64,000 nucleotides of DNA, taken from Candidatus Thalassospirochaeta sargassi. Its GTDB lineage: Bacteria; Spirochaetota; Spirochaetia; UBA9216. The stretch covers positions 62,001 to 126,000 of the forward strand of contig JAQQAL010000017.1 in the NCBI GenBank assembly GCA_028532855.1, read 5' to 3'. The stretch's first letter is position 1, and the number at the start of each line of letters is the position of its first letter. Below are positions 34,044 to 43,192 of this stretch, in pieces. The position numbers were made by a program, and so were the translations under genes. Under the pieces are notes generated by a model. That model saw only the letters and a program-made list of their open reading frames with translations, had not been told where the DNA came from and did not search any database.

Positions 34044-35351
34044 TTAATCTTTACCGGAGATAATCCGGTATTTTAGCGAGATATTATGGAGTTCAAGCTT
34101 ATTATTGATCCCCAGCTTGTTGTAAATATTCTCATGATGGTGTTCAACTGTTCTGATCGAAATATTCAGTTCGCGGGCAATTTCTTTGTTTGTAAAGCCG
34201 GCAACTGACAGGTAGAGGACATCAGTCTCACGCGGGGTAATACCGAAGCGCTCTTGAAATCCTTCCAGGGTCTGCTCTTTAGTAGCTACACATACTGCGC
34301 CGATATACTCGTCAATCTCATTTTTTACCCCCTGAATCTGCAGTACATAAGATGAGCGGGGCTTTTCAAGACATTTTATTGTTACGTGTAGAGCACTTCC
34401 TGTATTGTTTCCATGGACCATATCCTCTAGCTCTTTTTGCATCCGTTCACCGCAATGAAACAGGCTGCAGATGGAATAAGGCTCCTTTATTTCTGCATAC
34501 TTCGCCAATCTGCCTGCACAAGGGTTCTGAAACATCACTTCACCCTGCATATCCAGTAAGAAAACAGGTTCATCTATACCGCTTATGAGTTCGGCAGCGT
34601 ACCTGTCAGGAGCAAGAACCATTAAATGATATTTGAATATTGCAACTCTGACACCGATTAGAAGCGGGGTTACAATTATCAGAAATGCTAAATTGGAGAC
34701 CAAGGATTGCAACACTCCGGATCCTGTATAATATAATCCAAGAGACAACACCCAGCCTATCGTCCCAATCAACTGTGAATACATGATGGGTCTCAGTTGT
34801 TTTTTTTTTCGTTCACTGAAAGGTTTTTTATAGCGATATAAAACAAGCATGAAACTGCCTACACACAGTAAGATAAATACTACAAAAGATATGTTAAGCC
34901 AGAAATTACTAGGTGAACTGTAATTTTCCCATCCCCAGGGTGTATGAAAAACATCCTGAATTGATTTCCCCAAAACTGCTACCAGGCCAATCAGAAACGA
35001 TGGCAGATATATGAAAGGAATCAGCCAATTATACATCAACCGCTCATTCTTAGATATTAATATCATTGCAAAATGAAGCATTATAGAAGGATAAAACGAT
35101 GCGGGGAAAACAAGCATACGATTCCAGAATAAGGCGGTATCGTGGTCGGGAGATGTCACATACTGATTAAAAAAAAGACAAACCAGCATATAATCCAAGG
35201 CAAAGATCGAGTAAATAATGTTTATAAGACGACGGCGATTCAGCCTCAGCACAGCGATAGAACCTTCAAAAGCAATGAGGGCACTTATCATGCATAGAGC
35301 AGAAAACACAATCATTATCCCAATTGTAAAATCTGCAATATGAGTCGTCAA
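34044..35351 (-). CDS. 7TM-PAS-LuxR membrane-bound regulator
   Basis: A 435-residue one-component sensor. Residues 1-245 form about seven membrane helices like the N-terminal 7TM domain of some histidine kinases (AIFKYHLMVLAPDRYAAELISGIDEPVFLLD linker). Residues about 250-365 are a PAS domain. The C-terminus is a LuxR helix-turn-helix (GITPRETDVLYLSVAGFTNKEIARELNISIRTVEHHHENIYNKLG). It probably links a membrane signal to transcription of nearby genes. The TTG start is uncertain; AAAGG stands about 23 bases upstream. The beta-barrel gene lies 26 bases upstream on the same strand. Confidence 0.82.
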   Translation of the reverse strand: MTTHIADFTIGIMIVFSALCMISALIAFEGSIAVLRLNRRRLINIIYSIFALDYMLVCLFFNQYVTSPDHDTALFWNRMLVFPASFYPSIMLHFAMILISKNERLMYNWLIPFIYLPSFLIGLVAVLGKSIQDVFHTPWGWENYSSPSNFWLNISFVVFILLCVGSFMLVLYRYKKPFSERKKKQLRPIMYSQLIGTIGWVLSLGLYYTGSGVLQSLVSNLAFLIIVTPLLIGVRVAIFKYHLMVLAPDRYAAELISGIDEPVFLLDMQGEVMFQNPCAGRLAKYAEIKEPYSICSLFHCGERMQKELEDMVHGNNTGSALHVTIKCLEKPRSSYVLQIQGVKNEIDEYIGAVCVATKEQTLEGFQERFGITPRETDVLYLSVAGFTNKEIARELNISIRTVEHHHENIYNKLGINNKLELHNISLKYRIISGKD

Positions 35352-35377
35352 GAACGTTTTTAGAATCTTTTGAACCT

Positions 35378-35896
35378 TTAGAAATTATAAACAATTGCAA
35401 AAACAGGCATAACCCCCGGCTCTTTCCAGCCTGAGTCAAGATTGTGCTCAAACATTGCGGCAACTCCTGCCCGCAGCCCGAGTGCGTGTTCCTCATTAAA
35501 TCTGTACGAAATAAGAAGACATGCACCCGGTAAAAAACCGTAGTACGGATCATCAATCATCGGGTCCCAGTCAACATAACGCCCTTCGATAAAATCAAAG
35601 TATGCAATTGGCAGACCTGCTTCGAAATCAAGCTGAAAATGTTCTTCGGGAAGATTCAAATGATAGACAACAAGCACGTTATAGGTGAAACAGGTCCACC
35701 CCAGAGGGGACACACCGAAACCGGCTTTCATCCCGATTGAATCATTAAAAAAGTATTCAACATCAAGCTGAATATGCAGCATCTGGTTTAACTCAAGTGA
35801 AAAATCCCAGGGACGTTCGAGCCTGGAATCGTCAGCGGAAACGTTGGCGACAGCCAGAATTAATAAAATCAGAAAAAGAGAACATTTTTTAAACAT
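35378..35896 (-). CDS. Small secreted beta-barrel-like outer-membrane protein
   Basis: A 172-residue protein with a signal peptide (MFKKCSLFLILLILAVANVSA, cleavage near 21). The mature part alternates hydrophobic and polar residues in strand-like runs (FSLELNQMLHIQLDVEYFF, HALGLRAGVAAMFEHNL) and ends in Phe (FAIVYNF), as outer-membrane barrel proteins often do. GGAGGAGC stands upstream of the ATG. It is followed by the 7TM-PAS-LuxR gene. No specific family is recognised. Confidence 0.7.
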   Translation of the reverse strand: MFKKCSLFLILLILAVANVSADDSRLERPWDFSLELNQMLHIQLDVEYFFNDSIGMKAGFGVSPLGWTCFTYNVLVVYHLNLPEEHFQLDFEAGLPIAYFDFIEGRYVDWDPMIDDPYYGFLPGACLLISYRFNEEHALGLRAGVAAMFEHNLDSGWKEPGVMPVFAIVYNF

Positions 35897-35962
35897 AAGC
35901 TCCTCCGATTACATATTAATAATACACCATTATTTATCCTTGCATATAAGTATTTTTTTATC

Positions 35963-35991
35963 TTGATTGTTTTTATTCAACGTAATATGAT
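35963..35991 (+). promoter_or_regulatory. Promoter of the leader peptide-rhodanese-TauE operon
   Basis: TTGATT (35963-35968), 17 bases, TATGAT (35986-35991), six bases, then ATG 35998 of the leader ORF. The layout equals that of the MATE promoter at 28275-28303. Confidence 0.72.
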
Positions 35992-35997
35992 CGTATT

Positions 35998-36042
35998 ATG
36001 AAGGCAAGACAGATCTGCCGATGCTGGTGGACAGGTTTCTAA
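35998..36042 (+). CDS. Predicted Cys/Trp leader peptide (14 codons)
   Basis: ATG 35998 to TAA 36040-36042 encodes MKARQICRCWWTGF. The -10 box ends six bases before the ATG, so translation should begin at the 5' end of the mRNA. Two Cys codons (36016-36018, 36022-36024) are followed by two Trp codons, then by a stop 71 bases before the rhodanese ATG. A short leader with paired Cys codons ahead of sulfur genes resembles cysteine-responsive attenuators known from other bacteria. Stalling at Cys would report sulfur supply to the downstream genes. The peptide is read from sequence; the regulation is inferred. Confidence 0.65.
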   Translation: MKARQICRCWWTGF

Positions 36043-36112
36043 TTATCCCTCCTCGTTACCATTTTACTTTTTACAAAAACTAAATTTTACTCTATTAACA
36101 GGAGCACTCGAT

Positions 36113-36514
36113 ATGGAAAATCTTGACAAAGCCTTAAAATCAATGACCTTCGAATTTTTCGGAGGCGGAAACCACAAAATGACGGCAGAAAAATTCATGA
36201 ATGCCGAGAACACATTCTTTTTAGATGTTAGAGCCATGGAGGAGTTTGAAACCCTTTCATTCGGACTTAAATATCACATGCCCTCGGCACACATACCTAT
36301 TAACCAGGTATGTGACCGCATAAACGAATTACCGAAGGATAAAACAATCGGTATTTTCTGCGCATCAGGGAACAGGTCAACAATGGTATATCTATACCTG
36401 AAAGCACATGGCTTCGACAACGTTCGGATAATCGAAGGTGGTTACAACGAACTTGTAGCCGAACTTAAGCCCGGCAAGCTTCTTCAGAAGCTTAAAGAAC
36501 CGGTTTTATCATGA
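36113..36514 (+). CDS. Rhodanese-domain sulfurtransferase
   Basis: This 133-residue protein is a single rhodanese domain: FFLDVRAMEEFET, then AHIPINQV, the active-site loop IFCASGNRSTMVYLYLKAHGF (catalytic Cys in CASGNRS), and IIEGGYNEL. It transfers sulfane sulfur between donors and thiols in the cytoplasm. The ATG follows AGGAG. It overlaps the TauE-like exporter gene by four bases (ATGA), and a Cys-rich leader peptide precedes both. It is therefore likely part of a sulfur-overflow or sulfane-sulfur handling unit. Confidence 0.92.
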   Translation: MENLDKALKSMTFEFFGGGNHKMTAEKFMNAENTFFLDVRAMEEFETLSFGLKYHMPSAHIPINQVCDRINELPKDKTIGIFCASGNRSTMVYLYLKAHGFDNVRIIEGGYNELVAELKPGKLLQKLKEPVLS

Positions 36515-37302
36515 ACTACATCATATTATCCCTGATAATATTAGCTATAGCATTCCTCATGACGATGACCGGACGCGGCGGCGGCAACTTCTATGTTGTC
36601 GCTCTCGTCGCCGCCGGGATGTCTATGCACCAGTCTGCTGCTTCGGGCCAGTTCATCCTGATGGTGACGGCCCTGTGCGGCATGTTGATCTTCAGCAAAA
36701 ATAAACTCGTTGACTGGAAGCTGGCCCTCGTAATTGACCCGGCCACCGACGTTATGGCCTTTGCAGGCGGGTACTTCTCAGAGTATATCGGCGGCGTTTA
36801 CCTGAAGTTTATCTTTTCCGCTATGCTTGTAATTGCGGGATTCCTCATGCTGATGAAATTCAACGACAGACCCTTACCGGAAATTAAACGTCCGGGATAC
36901 TGGCACAGAACCTTCGGTGATTCAAGTTATGTCGTAAACCTCTGGATTGCAATACCCGTCTGCGCTGTTGTTGGACTTGCCTCAGGTGCATTAGGAATAT
37001 CCGGCGGCTCATTCAAGGTCCCGTTGATGGTACTGCTCTGCGGTGTACCGATGCCGATTGCTGTTGGCACATCTTCGGCTATGGTTGCAGCTACTGCCCT
37101 TATGGGTTTCATAGGGCACGCGGCGCAGGGACATTTCGAGCTTCAGGCAGCCCTGCCTTTTGCTGCCGCCGCAGCAGTTGGCGGAATCCTCGGCGGGAAA
37201 CTGGCGCTTAAAACCAAACCCAAACGCCTCAAGCTAATTTTTGCATTGACAACCCTTGCCGCAGCGGGATTTATGGTTGTAAATGCACTTACGAGCGTTT
37301 GA
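36511..37302 (+). CDS. TauE/SafE-family exporter, second copy
   Basis: A 263-residue protein with about eight helices and the paired glycine motifs MTMTGRGGGNFYVVAL (16-31) and SGALGISGGSFKVPLMVLL (near 160), as in the TauE/SafE sulfite/organosulfur exporters. It is encoded four bases inside the rhodanese gene. With the rhodanese it should export or import a sulfur anion such as sulfite or thiosulfate. It differs in sequence from the TauE-like protein at 13758. Substrate is not shown. Confidence 0.9.
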   Translation: MNYIILSLIILAIAFLMTMTGRGGGNFYVVALVAAGMSMHQSAASGQFILMVTALCGMLIFSKNKLVDWKLALVIDPATDVMAFAGGYFSEYIGGVYLKFIFSAMLVIAGFLMLMKFNDRPLPEIKRPGYWHRTFGDSSYVVNLWIAIPVCAVVGLASGALGISGGSFKVPLMVLLCGVPMPIAVGTSSAMVAATALMGFIGHAAQGHFELQAALPFAAAAAVGGILGGKLALKTKPKRLKLIFALTTLAAAGFMVVNALTSV

Positions 37303-37308
37303 TACTAC

Positions 37309-38244
37309 TCAGCTTAGTATTCTCAGCGCGGCAGTTTCGTCAGTGATGAGGGTGGTAATCAGACCGCCTGTTAAAGCAGCTTTTATAGCGTCAGCTTTTT
37401 CAGCACCACAGGCAATACCGACGCGCTCGGGGATATTCAGAAAATTGTCAAATTCTATCCCGATAATCCGGTAATTTACCGGAAGTGCCAGCATATTTCC
37501 CTCTGCGCCGTAACTGTATCCGCACATATGGCCTACAGCTCCGGCCCGCAGGGTGTCTTCAGCCTCATCGTAAGAAAGAAAACCAGCCTTTACAAGGGCT
37601 GACTTATCAGGATCATTTGAAGAGAGACCTACGAACGCGATGTCGAGGTCGGAGGTTCGCTGCAGAGTTTCTCTAATGCCGTTCTCAGCAATGAGCATTT
37701 CTTTTACTTCAATATTTTTTACAAGTACAGGGCACTGCAGCGGGTAGTACCTTGCATTCAGAAGTTTAGACAATTCGCGGGCCAAATCAGCTCCGTCATA
37801 CTGGGGATTTGATGCGCCGAGGCCGCCCATAAGCTGAACAACCTCGATGTCGACGACATTCAGGTGCTTCATCTGATGCACCATCTGAAAAAGAGATGTC
37901 CCCCAGGCAACACCGACCTTCATGCCGTCTTTGATAGCAGAAGATGCAAATGCAGCCGCTTCGGCGCCGGCTCTGCTTAAAACAGCAGCAGAATCTTCAT
38001 TTGAAGGGACTATTACGGCTTCTCTAATACCGAAACGATCGCGAAGCCTGTCGCTCAAGCCGCGGGAGAACGCCGAACTCTCGCGAATTCTTATTTCGAC
38101 AATCCCCTCTTCACGGCATTGCTTCAATATATTTGAAACAGTCGGCCGGGACAGATTATATTCCCTGGCAATTTCCTGCTGTGAGATTTCATCGATGTAA
38201 TATCTTCTGGCTAATTCAACCAGAAAGTCCCGGCTTCTCTGCAT
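37309..38244 (-). CDS. SorC-family transcriptional regulator
   Basis: A 311-residue regulator with an N-terminal winged helix-turn-helix (YYIDEISQQEIAREYNLSRPTVSNILKQCREEGIVEIRI) and a C-terminal sugar-phosphate-binding SorC domain (VGVAWGTSLFQMVHQM, VQLMGGLG, AFVGLSSNDPDKSALVKAGFLSYDEA). Members respond to phosphorylated sugars. It follows lpd by nine bases and so appears to be the last gene of the dehydrogenase operon. It may regulate the promoter at 43.2 kb through the palindrome there. Confidence 0.9.
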   Translation of the reverse strand: MQRSRDFLVELARRYYIDEISQQEIAREYNLSRPTVSNILKQCREEGIVEIRIRESSAFSRGLSDRLRDRFGIREAVIVPSNEDSAAVLSRAGAEAAAFASSAIKDGMKVGVAWGTSLFQMVHQMKHLNVVDIEVVQLMGGLGASNPQYDGADLARELSKLLNARYYPLQCPVLVKNIEVKEMLIAENGIRETLQRTSDLDIAFVGLSSNDPDKSALVKAGFLSYDEAEDTLRAGAVGHMCGYSYGAEGNMLALPVNYRIIGIEFDNFLNIPERVGIACGAEKADAIKAALTGGLITTLITDETAALRILS

Positions 38245-38253
38245 TATTCAACT

Positions 38254-39690
38254 CTAGTTCTTTTTTTTTGGGGGCAAATGAATACATTTACCGAGAGCAT
38301 CTGCAGCGGCTTCCATGAAGGCTTCCGATACAGTTGGATGTCCATGAATAATCTCGGCAACCTCATGCGCAGTTATCTCCATTGACATAAGGGCTGCGGC
38401 TTCATTGATTATTTCCGATGCGCCAAGACCTACAATGTGAACACCGAGTATCTCACCGTATTTTGCATCAATTATTACCTTGACAAAGCCGTCAGGAGCA
38501 CCTGCTGAGAGAGCTCTGCCGTTTGCTGCGAGAGGAAAACTTCCCACAGAAATTGCACCCTGTTCAGCTGCTTCGGCCTCGGAAAGACCTACACTGCCGA
38601 CCTCCGGTACCGAGTATACCACGGATGGTACATACCGCAAATCGACAGAGACCGGTGCATGTTCGGAAACTTCTTTCGAGTTGACCCCTGCATGCTTAGC
38701 AGCATTAACTGCAGCAGCTTCACCCATCTTGAATGCGGCATGTGCAAGCATCTTGCGACCGTTAACGTCACCGGGAGCAAAAACACCCTTTACGGAGGTT
38801 TCCATTTCATCGTTTACAACAATCTTGCCGCGTTCGGTTTCAATGTTCAGGCCGTCGACACAGCTGAGATCAGCGCTTCTTCCGATTGACAGCAATGCCT
38901 TATCGGCTTCAACACTCTCACCATTTGCGAGAACGAGTTTAAGCCCGCTCTTTGTTTCTTCAAACTTCTCAAGACCAATGCCGGTTTTAACATCGACACC
39001 CTTCTTCTTGAGTGATTTCAGAACAAGGTCGGAGGCTTCCTTTTCCATAAAGGGCAGGATCCTTTTTTCAAGCTCTACAATAGTTACCCTGCTTCCAAAG
39101 GCCGCAAAGACCATCGCCATTTCAACACCGATCACTCCTCCACCGATTATTGCAAGAGCGGGGGGAACCTCCTGGATATCAAGAATCTCATCACTTGTGA
39201 GAACCTTTTCACTCTCAACACCCGGAATCGGAAGCTTAACAGCCTTCGAACCGCCGCAGAGGATGATTGATCCGGCGGTAAGCACAGCATCTCCCGATTT
39301 ACCTCCGGAGACACTGACCTCAGTTGCAGACTTTGCCACACCTGTTCCATAGAAAACATCAACATTGTTTGCCTTTAATAGCGACCCGACACCGCCGGTA
39401 AGCTTTTTGACAACCTTGTTCTTTGCCTTAACAACAGTGGGCATATCAACATTTACCTCGGTTGATGCAAGGTTAATTCCTCGTGAAGCCATTTCTTCAA
39501 GTTCATAGATGAAATCGGCACTTTTCAAAAAATTCTTTGTGGGTATACAACCGCGATTAAGACATGTACCGCCGAGAATGTCTTTCTCGACACAGGCGGT
39601 CTTTGCACCAACCTGGGCAGCTTTTATAGCGGCTACGTAACCGGCGGGACCGCCGCCGATTACTATTACATCATATTTATTTTCAGCCAT
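38254..39690 (-). CDS. lpdA: Dihydrolipoyl dehydrogenase (E3)
   Basis: A 478-residue flavoprotein with the FAD motif VIVIGGGPAGYVAAI, redox-active disulfide in GGTCLNRGCIPTK (Cys43, Cys48), NAD-binding AIIGGGVIGVEMAMVF, and the closing HGHPTVSEAFMEAA with the catalytic His. It reoxidises dihydrolipoyl groups on the E2 encoded upstream. It lies fourth in the E1a-E1b-E2-E3 order, separated from E2 by a paired-hairpin element. No N-terminal lipoyl domain is present. It is complete. Confidence 0.95.
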   Translation of the reverse strand: MAENKYDVIVIGGGPAGYVAAIKAAQVGAKTACVEKDILGGTCLNRGCIPTKNFLKSADFIYELEEMASRGINLASTEVNVDMPTVVKAKNKVVKKLTGGVGSLLKANNVDVFYGTGVAKSATEVSVSGGKSGDAVLTAGSIILCGGSKAVKLPIPGVESEKVLTSDEILDIQEVPPALAIIGGGVIGVEMAMVFAAFGSRVTIVELEKRILPFMEKEASDLVLKSLKKKGVDVKTGIGLEKFEETKSGLKLVLANGESVEADKALLSIGRSADLSCVDGLNIETERGKIVVNDEMETSVKGVFAPGDVNGRKMLAHAAFKMGEAAAVNAAKHAGVNSKEVSEHAPVSVDLRYVPSVVYSVPEVGSVGLSEAEAAEQGAISVGSFPLAANGRALSAGAPDGFVKVIIDAKYGEILGVHIVGLGASEIINEAAALMSMEITAHEVAEIIHGHPTVSEAFMEAAADALGKCIHLPPKKKN

Positions 39691-39737
39691 TTATTACTCC
39701 GATAAATATTTCCTGCACGGATGCAGGCTTAGGAGAT

Positions 39738-39798
39738 GAAGTTTGAGACCTTGGTCTCAAACTTCTTAATTAAAAGAATTACATGGATGTGATTCTTT
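39738..39798. repeat. Paired-hairpin intergenic element, copy 2
   Basis: GAAGTTTGAGACC (39738-39750) and GGTCTCAAACTTC (39753-39765) form a perfect 13-pair hairpin. AAAGAATTACAT (39773-39784) and ATGTGATTCTTT (39787-39798) form a second with one mismatch. It stands between the E2 and E3 genes, where it could lower downstream expression or stabilise the upstream mRNA. Confidence 0.75.
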
Positions 39799-39803
39799 CA
39801 ATC

Positions 39804-41141
39804 CTATGCAAGGATAGTAAGCGGCGCTTCAAGGAAATCCTTGACTGTCTTGATAGCTATTGCAGCCTCGGCTCCGTCAACAACACGATGGTCGAAGGTC
39901 AGGCTCAGGCCCATTTCTTTACGGACGACAACCTCTCCGTCAACCATTGCAAGCTTATCTTCCACTGCACATACTCCAAGAATACCAGCTTCTGGCTGAT
40001 TGATGATTGGTGTGAATGAGGTTACACCGAACATTCCGACATTGGAAACAGTGAATGTTCCGCCTTCCATCTCATCCATCTGAAGCTTACCTTCACGGCC
40101 TTTAACGGAAAGCTCCCTGGCCGCTGCAGAGATTCCAGTAATTGAATACATGTCGGCATCTTTGATGACAGGAACCAGCAGCCCCTTAGGTGTGGCAACA
40201 GCCATTCCAAGGTTGATTCTGCCCTTATACAGAAGCTGATTATTTCCAGCAAGGCTTGCATTCATTCTAGGATTAAGTCTAAGCATTCTTGCTGTTGCAA
40301 GCAGTACAAAATCGTTAATCGAAATCTTTACATCAAGTGATTCGTTAAGACTCTTTCGCATTGCAAGAAGCTCTGTAACATCAGCCTTGGCATTCTCTGT
40401 TACAACGGGAATTTCGGTGTGACTCTGAAGCATTCTCTTACCGGTAATCTGCTGAATCTTTGTAAGATCAACAAGTTCATCCTGATAATTCGGAACAAAA
40501 GCCTCATCAACTGCACCGGACATTCCTGAAAGTGCAGTCAGGTCAGCCTTGAAAATCTTACCGGCATGTCCTGAACCTGCTATCTCAGAAAGTGAGATGT
40601 CCTGGTCGGCTGCAACACGGGCCGCAAGAGGGGTTGCTGTAACCGCGGGTGCTGCCATGACATCAGCTTCGCGTACTTCCCCATGCTTTCCACTGGGTTC
40701 AATATCGGCAAGGTTAACATTTTTCTCGCCTGCAACACGTCTGGCTGCGGGGGTTGCTTTAACTCTGTCCCCAATCATGTCTGCCTTTGCTGTCTTCGGA
40801 GCAGAGGCTGGAACAGCAGGAGCTGCTGCGGCAGGTGCTGCTTCTGCCGGTGATGCTTCTTCAGCCTTAGGCTCAGCTTCGTCCTCTTCAGGGATCTCTT
40901 CACCGGGTTCGCCTATCCAGGCTATTACTTTAACAACAGGAACAGTTGTACCCGCCGGATGTACTATCTTAAGAATTGTGCCATCATAATCGGATTCAAG
41001 CTCCATAGAAGACTTATCGGTCTCAATCTCGGCAACAATATCGCCCTGAGAAACGACATCACCTTCTTTTATGAACCATTCAATGATAACACCCTCTTCC
41101 ATCGCCATGCCCGTCTTGGGCATAATTATTTTTTCAGCCAT
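39804..41141 (-). CDS. 2-oxoacid dehydrogenase E2 acyltransferase with two PSBDs
   Basis: A 445-residue E2. It has one lipoyl domain (lipoylated Lys43 in EIETDKSSME), then an Ala/Pro/Glu linker. Two peripheral-subunit-binding domains follow in tandem: VKATPAARRVAGEKNVNLADI at 127-147 and VTATPLAARVAADQDISLSEI at 167-187, each with its GxxGxxxxxD tail. The acyltransferase domain follows (LTFDHRVVDGAEAA). Most bacterial E2s carry one PSBD. It forms the core of the complex with the E1 and E3 encoded on either side. Substrate, pyruvate or acetoin, is not decided by sequence. Confidence 0.93.
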   Translation of the reverse strand: MAEKIIMPKTGMAMEEGVIIEWFIKEGDVVSQGDIVAEIETDKSSMELESDYDGTILKIVHPAGTTVPVVKVIAWIGEPGEEIPEEDEAEPKAEEASPAEAAPAAAAPAVPASAPKTAKADMIGDRVKATPAARRVAGEKNVNLADIEPSGKHGEVREADVMAAPAVTATPLAARVAADQDISLSEIAGSGHAGKIFKADLTALSGMSGAVDEAFVPNYQDELVDLTKIQQITGKRMLQSHTEIPVVTENAKADVTELLAMRKSLNESLDVKISINDFVLLATARMLRLNPRMNASLAGNNQLLYKGRINLGMAVATPKGLLVPVIKDADMYSITGISAAARELSVKGREGKLQMDEMEGGTFTVSNVGMFGVTSFTPIINQPEAGILGVCAVEDKLAMVDGEVVVRKEMGLSLTFDHRVVDGAEAAIAIKTVKDFLEAPLTILA

Positions 41142-41150
41142 TTTGCCCTC

Positions 41151-42131
41151 CTACAGCAGGTTCTTAATAGCAGCTGTTATTTTTTCTTCTGTCGGTACAA
41201 CCTGAGCCTCGAGGTTCGGGTTGTAAGGAATTGGAACATCGAGTCCACCAAGTCTCTTAACCGGAGCATCAAGGTAGAAAAAAGCGTCGGATTCTACAAC
41301 AACAGAAACAAGCTCTCCGCCGAATCCGCCTGTCTGACATGCTTCATGCACAACCAGAACCTTACCGGTTTTCTTTGCTGATTTGATAAGTGCTTCCTTA
41401 TCAAGGGGCACAAGGGTTCTGATATCTACAACTTCTACATCTATACCCTCTTTTGCCAGATCTTCAGCAACCTTGAGGCTTCGCGGAACCATTCGTCCGT
41501 AGGTAATAATTGTTACATCCTTACCTTCACGCTTAACATCTGCCTTACCTAAGGGGATAATTTCATCTTCACCGATTTCAGCCACAGGCCCCTTCTGTCT
41601 GTAAAGGAGTTTCTGTTCAAGGAAAACAACCGGGTTGTTGTCTCTGATAGAAGCCTTGAGAAGCCCCTTTGCATCAGCGGGTGTAGAAGGAATGACAACC
41701 TTAAGACCGGGAACATGGGCTACCCATGCTTCAAGACTCTGGCTGTGCTGCTCTGCAGCGCCGGTACCTGATCCTCCCGGGGCCCTAAGAACCATAGGAA
41801 CAGCACCCTGACCACCAAACTGAAATCTGTTTTTAGCTGCCTGGTTTGCAAGCTGATCCATTGCAAGAGTCATAAAGTCTGAAAACATCATTTCGGCAAT
41901 AGTCTTCAGCCCGGTCATAGAAGCACCTGCGGCACAACCGGTAATTACCTGCTCTGAAATTGGAGTATCCTTAACTCTTTCAGGGCCGAACTCTTCGAAC
42001 ATACCTTTTGATACGCCAAATGCTCCGCCGTATACTCCAATATCTTCACCTATAAAGATCAGATTCTTATCCAGGCGCATTTCTTCACTCATCGCCTCAT
42101 TTATCGCTTGCGCGTATGTTATATCTCTCAT
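41151..42131 (-). CDS. 2-oxoacid dehydrogenase E1, beta subunit
   Basis: A 326-residue E1 beta with [37 protein letters not shown], the interface [38 protein letters not shown], and [17 protein letters not shown]. It pairs with E1 alpha to bind thiamine diphosphate and to decarboxylate the 2-oxoacid. It lies between E1 alpha and E2 with 9-23 base gaps. It appears complete. The relatives are pyruvate and acetoin dehydrogenases. Confidence 0.94.
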   Translation of the reverse strand: MRDITYAQAINEAMSEEMRLDKNLIFIGEDIGVYGGAFGVSKGMFEEFGPERVKDTPISEQVITGCAAGASMTGLKTIAEMMFSDFMTLAMDQLANQAAKNRFQFGGQGAVPMVLRAPGGSGTGAAEQHSQSLEAWVAHVPGLKVVIPSTPADAKGLLKASIRDNNPVVFLEQKLLYRQKGPVAEIGEDEIIPLGKADVKREGKDVTIITYGRMVPRSLKVAEDLAKEGIDVEVVDIRTLVPLDKEALIKSAKKTGKVLVVHEACQTGGFGGELVSVVVESDAFFYLDAPVKRLGGLDVPIPYNPNLEAQVVPTEEKITAAIKNLL

Positions 42132-42154
42132 TTTATTCTCCTTATAGCAAGTGC

Positions 42155-43114
42155 TTAGTCTGCATATACATCATCAAAGATGTTTTCGATCTTGGGTTCC
42201 GGGCTGCTCTCTGCAAATGCAACTGCATCCTTAATGTCCTGGGCAGCCTGTGCTTCAATAGCTTCAAGCTCAGCTTCAGTCATCACCTTGTTTTTAAGAA
42301 TAAAATCCCGATGACGTTTAATCGGACATTTTTCCTTCCACTCGGCGACCTCTTCTTTTGTTCTATATATCTGCGCATCAGATTTGGAATGCCCCATCCA
42401 CCTGTACGTATTAAGTACCATCAGCATAGGCCCGTTTTCAAGAATATACTTTTTTGCCTTGATTGTTTCTTCATATATATTGACGACATCATTTCCATCA
42501 AGAGCAATACCCTTCATCCCGTAACCTTCAGCACGAATTGAGATATCATCAATAGCCATAGATTTTTTTGTACTGGTAGACATCCCGTAATAATTATTTG
42601 TACAGACAAAAAGCACCGGGAGCTTCCATGTAGCGGCAAGGTTTAATGACTCGTGAAAGGATCCCTCGTTTGTCGCACCGTCACCAAAAAATACGACTGT
42701 GATATTGTCTTCTTTATTGTACTGCTGCTTCAAAGCAGCACCGGTGGCAAGAGGTATACCTCCGCCGACAATTCCGTTGGCTCCGAGGCTTCCTACTGAG
42801 AAGTCCGCGATGTGCATACATCCGCCCTTCCCCTTGCAGTAACCTGTTTCTTTACCGAGGAACTCAGCCATCATTTTCTTGATGTCCATGTTCTTTCCTA
42901 TACCCTGATTATGCCCTCTGTGTGTCTGAAGAATATAATCCTCAACTTCAAGAGATGTACATACACCAACACCGGTTGCCTCTTCACCGATACAAAAGTG
43001 GGCGGTTCCGTGAACCTTTCCTTCAACGAATAATCTTGCTGCAGTTTCTTCAAATTTTCTGGTCTGCACCATCTTCAGATACAATTCTTTATGTGTTTCT
43101 TTTGACAGCTTCAT
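42155..43114 (-). CDS. 2-oxoacid dehydrogenase E1, alpha subunit
   Basis: A 319-residue E1 alpha carrying the thiamine-diphosphate motif [31 protein letters not shown] (GDG...NN). It also has [19 protein letters not shown] and [21 protein letters not shown]. It belongs to the AcoA/PdhA class and is the first gene of the operon. Its ribosome site GGGGAGG lies five bases before the ATG and can pair with CCTCC just upstream. Which of pyruvate or acetoin is the substrate cannot be settled here; pyruvate is more common. Confidence 0.94.
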   Translation of the reverse strand: MKLSKETHKELYLKMVQTRKFEETAARLFVEGKVHGTAHFCIGEEATGVGVCTSLEVEDYILQTHRGHNQGIGKNMDIKKMMAEFLGKETGYCKGKGGCMHIADFSVGSLGANGIVGGGIPLATGAALKQQYNKEDNITVVFFGDGATNEGSFHESLNLAATWKLPVLFVCTNNYYGMSTSTKKSMAIDDISIRAEGYGMKGIALDGNDVVNIYEETIKAKKYILENGPMLMVLNTYRWMGHSKSDAQIYRTKEEVAEWKEKCPIKRHRDFILKNKVMTEAELEAIEAQAAQDIKDAVAFAESSPEPKIENIFDDVYAD

Positions 43115-43119
43115 TATAG

Positions 43120-43150
43120 CCTCCCCGGAGGAAAACTTCCGCAGGAAGTT
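43120..43150 (-). promoter_or_regulatory. Hairpins covering the E1-alpha ribosome-binding site
   Basis: CCTCC (43120-43124) and GGAGG (43127-43131) are complementary, so the ribosome site of the E1-alpha mRNA can be masked. A second hairpin, AACTTCC (43134-43140) with GGAAGTT (43144-43150), stands just 5' of it in the mRNA. The loop of the first is tight, so the effect may be modest. Confidence 0.4.
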
Positions 43151-43192
43151 CGCCCCTATGTCAATATTTAATTTTCTGTGTCTGTAGTAAAC

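Noticed and set aside
36001-36060. A riboswitch in the rhodanese leader
   Set aside because: No known riboswitch core could be recognised. The GC-rich part is fully explained by the leader ORF.
38480-39352. A 290-residue frame antisense to lpdA
   Set aside because: It is very long but is the mirror of lpdA codons. It is rich in S, P and T and has no motif or ribosome site.
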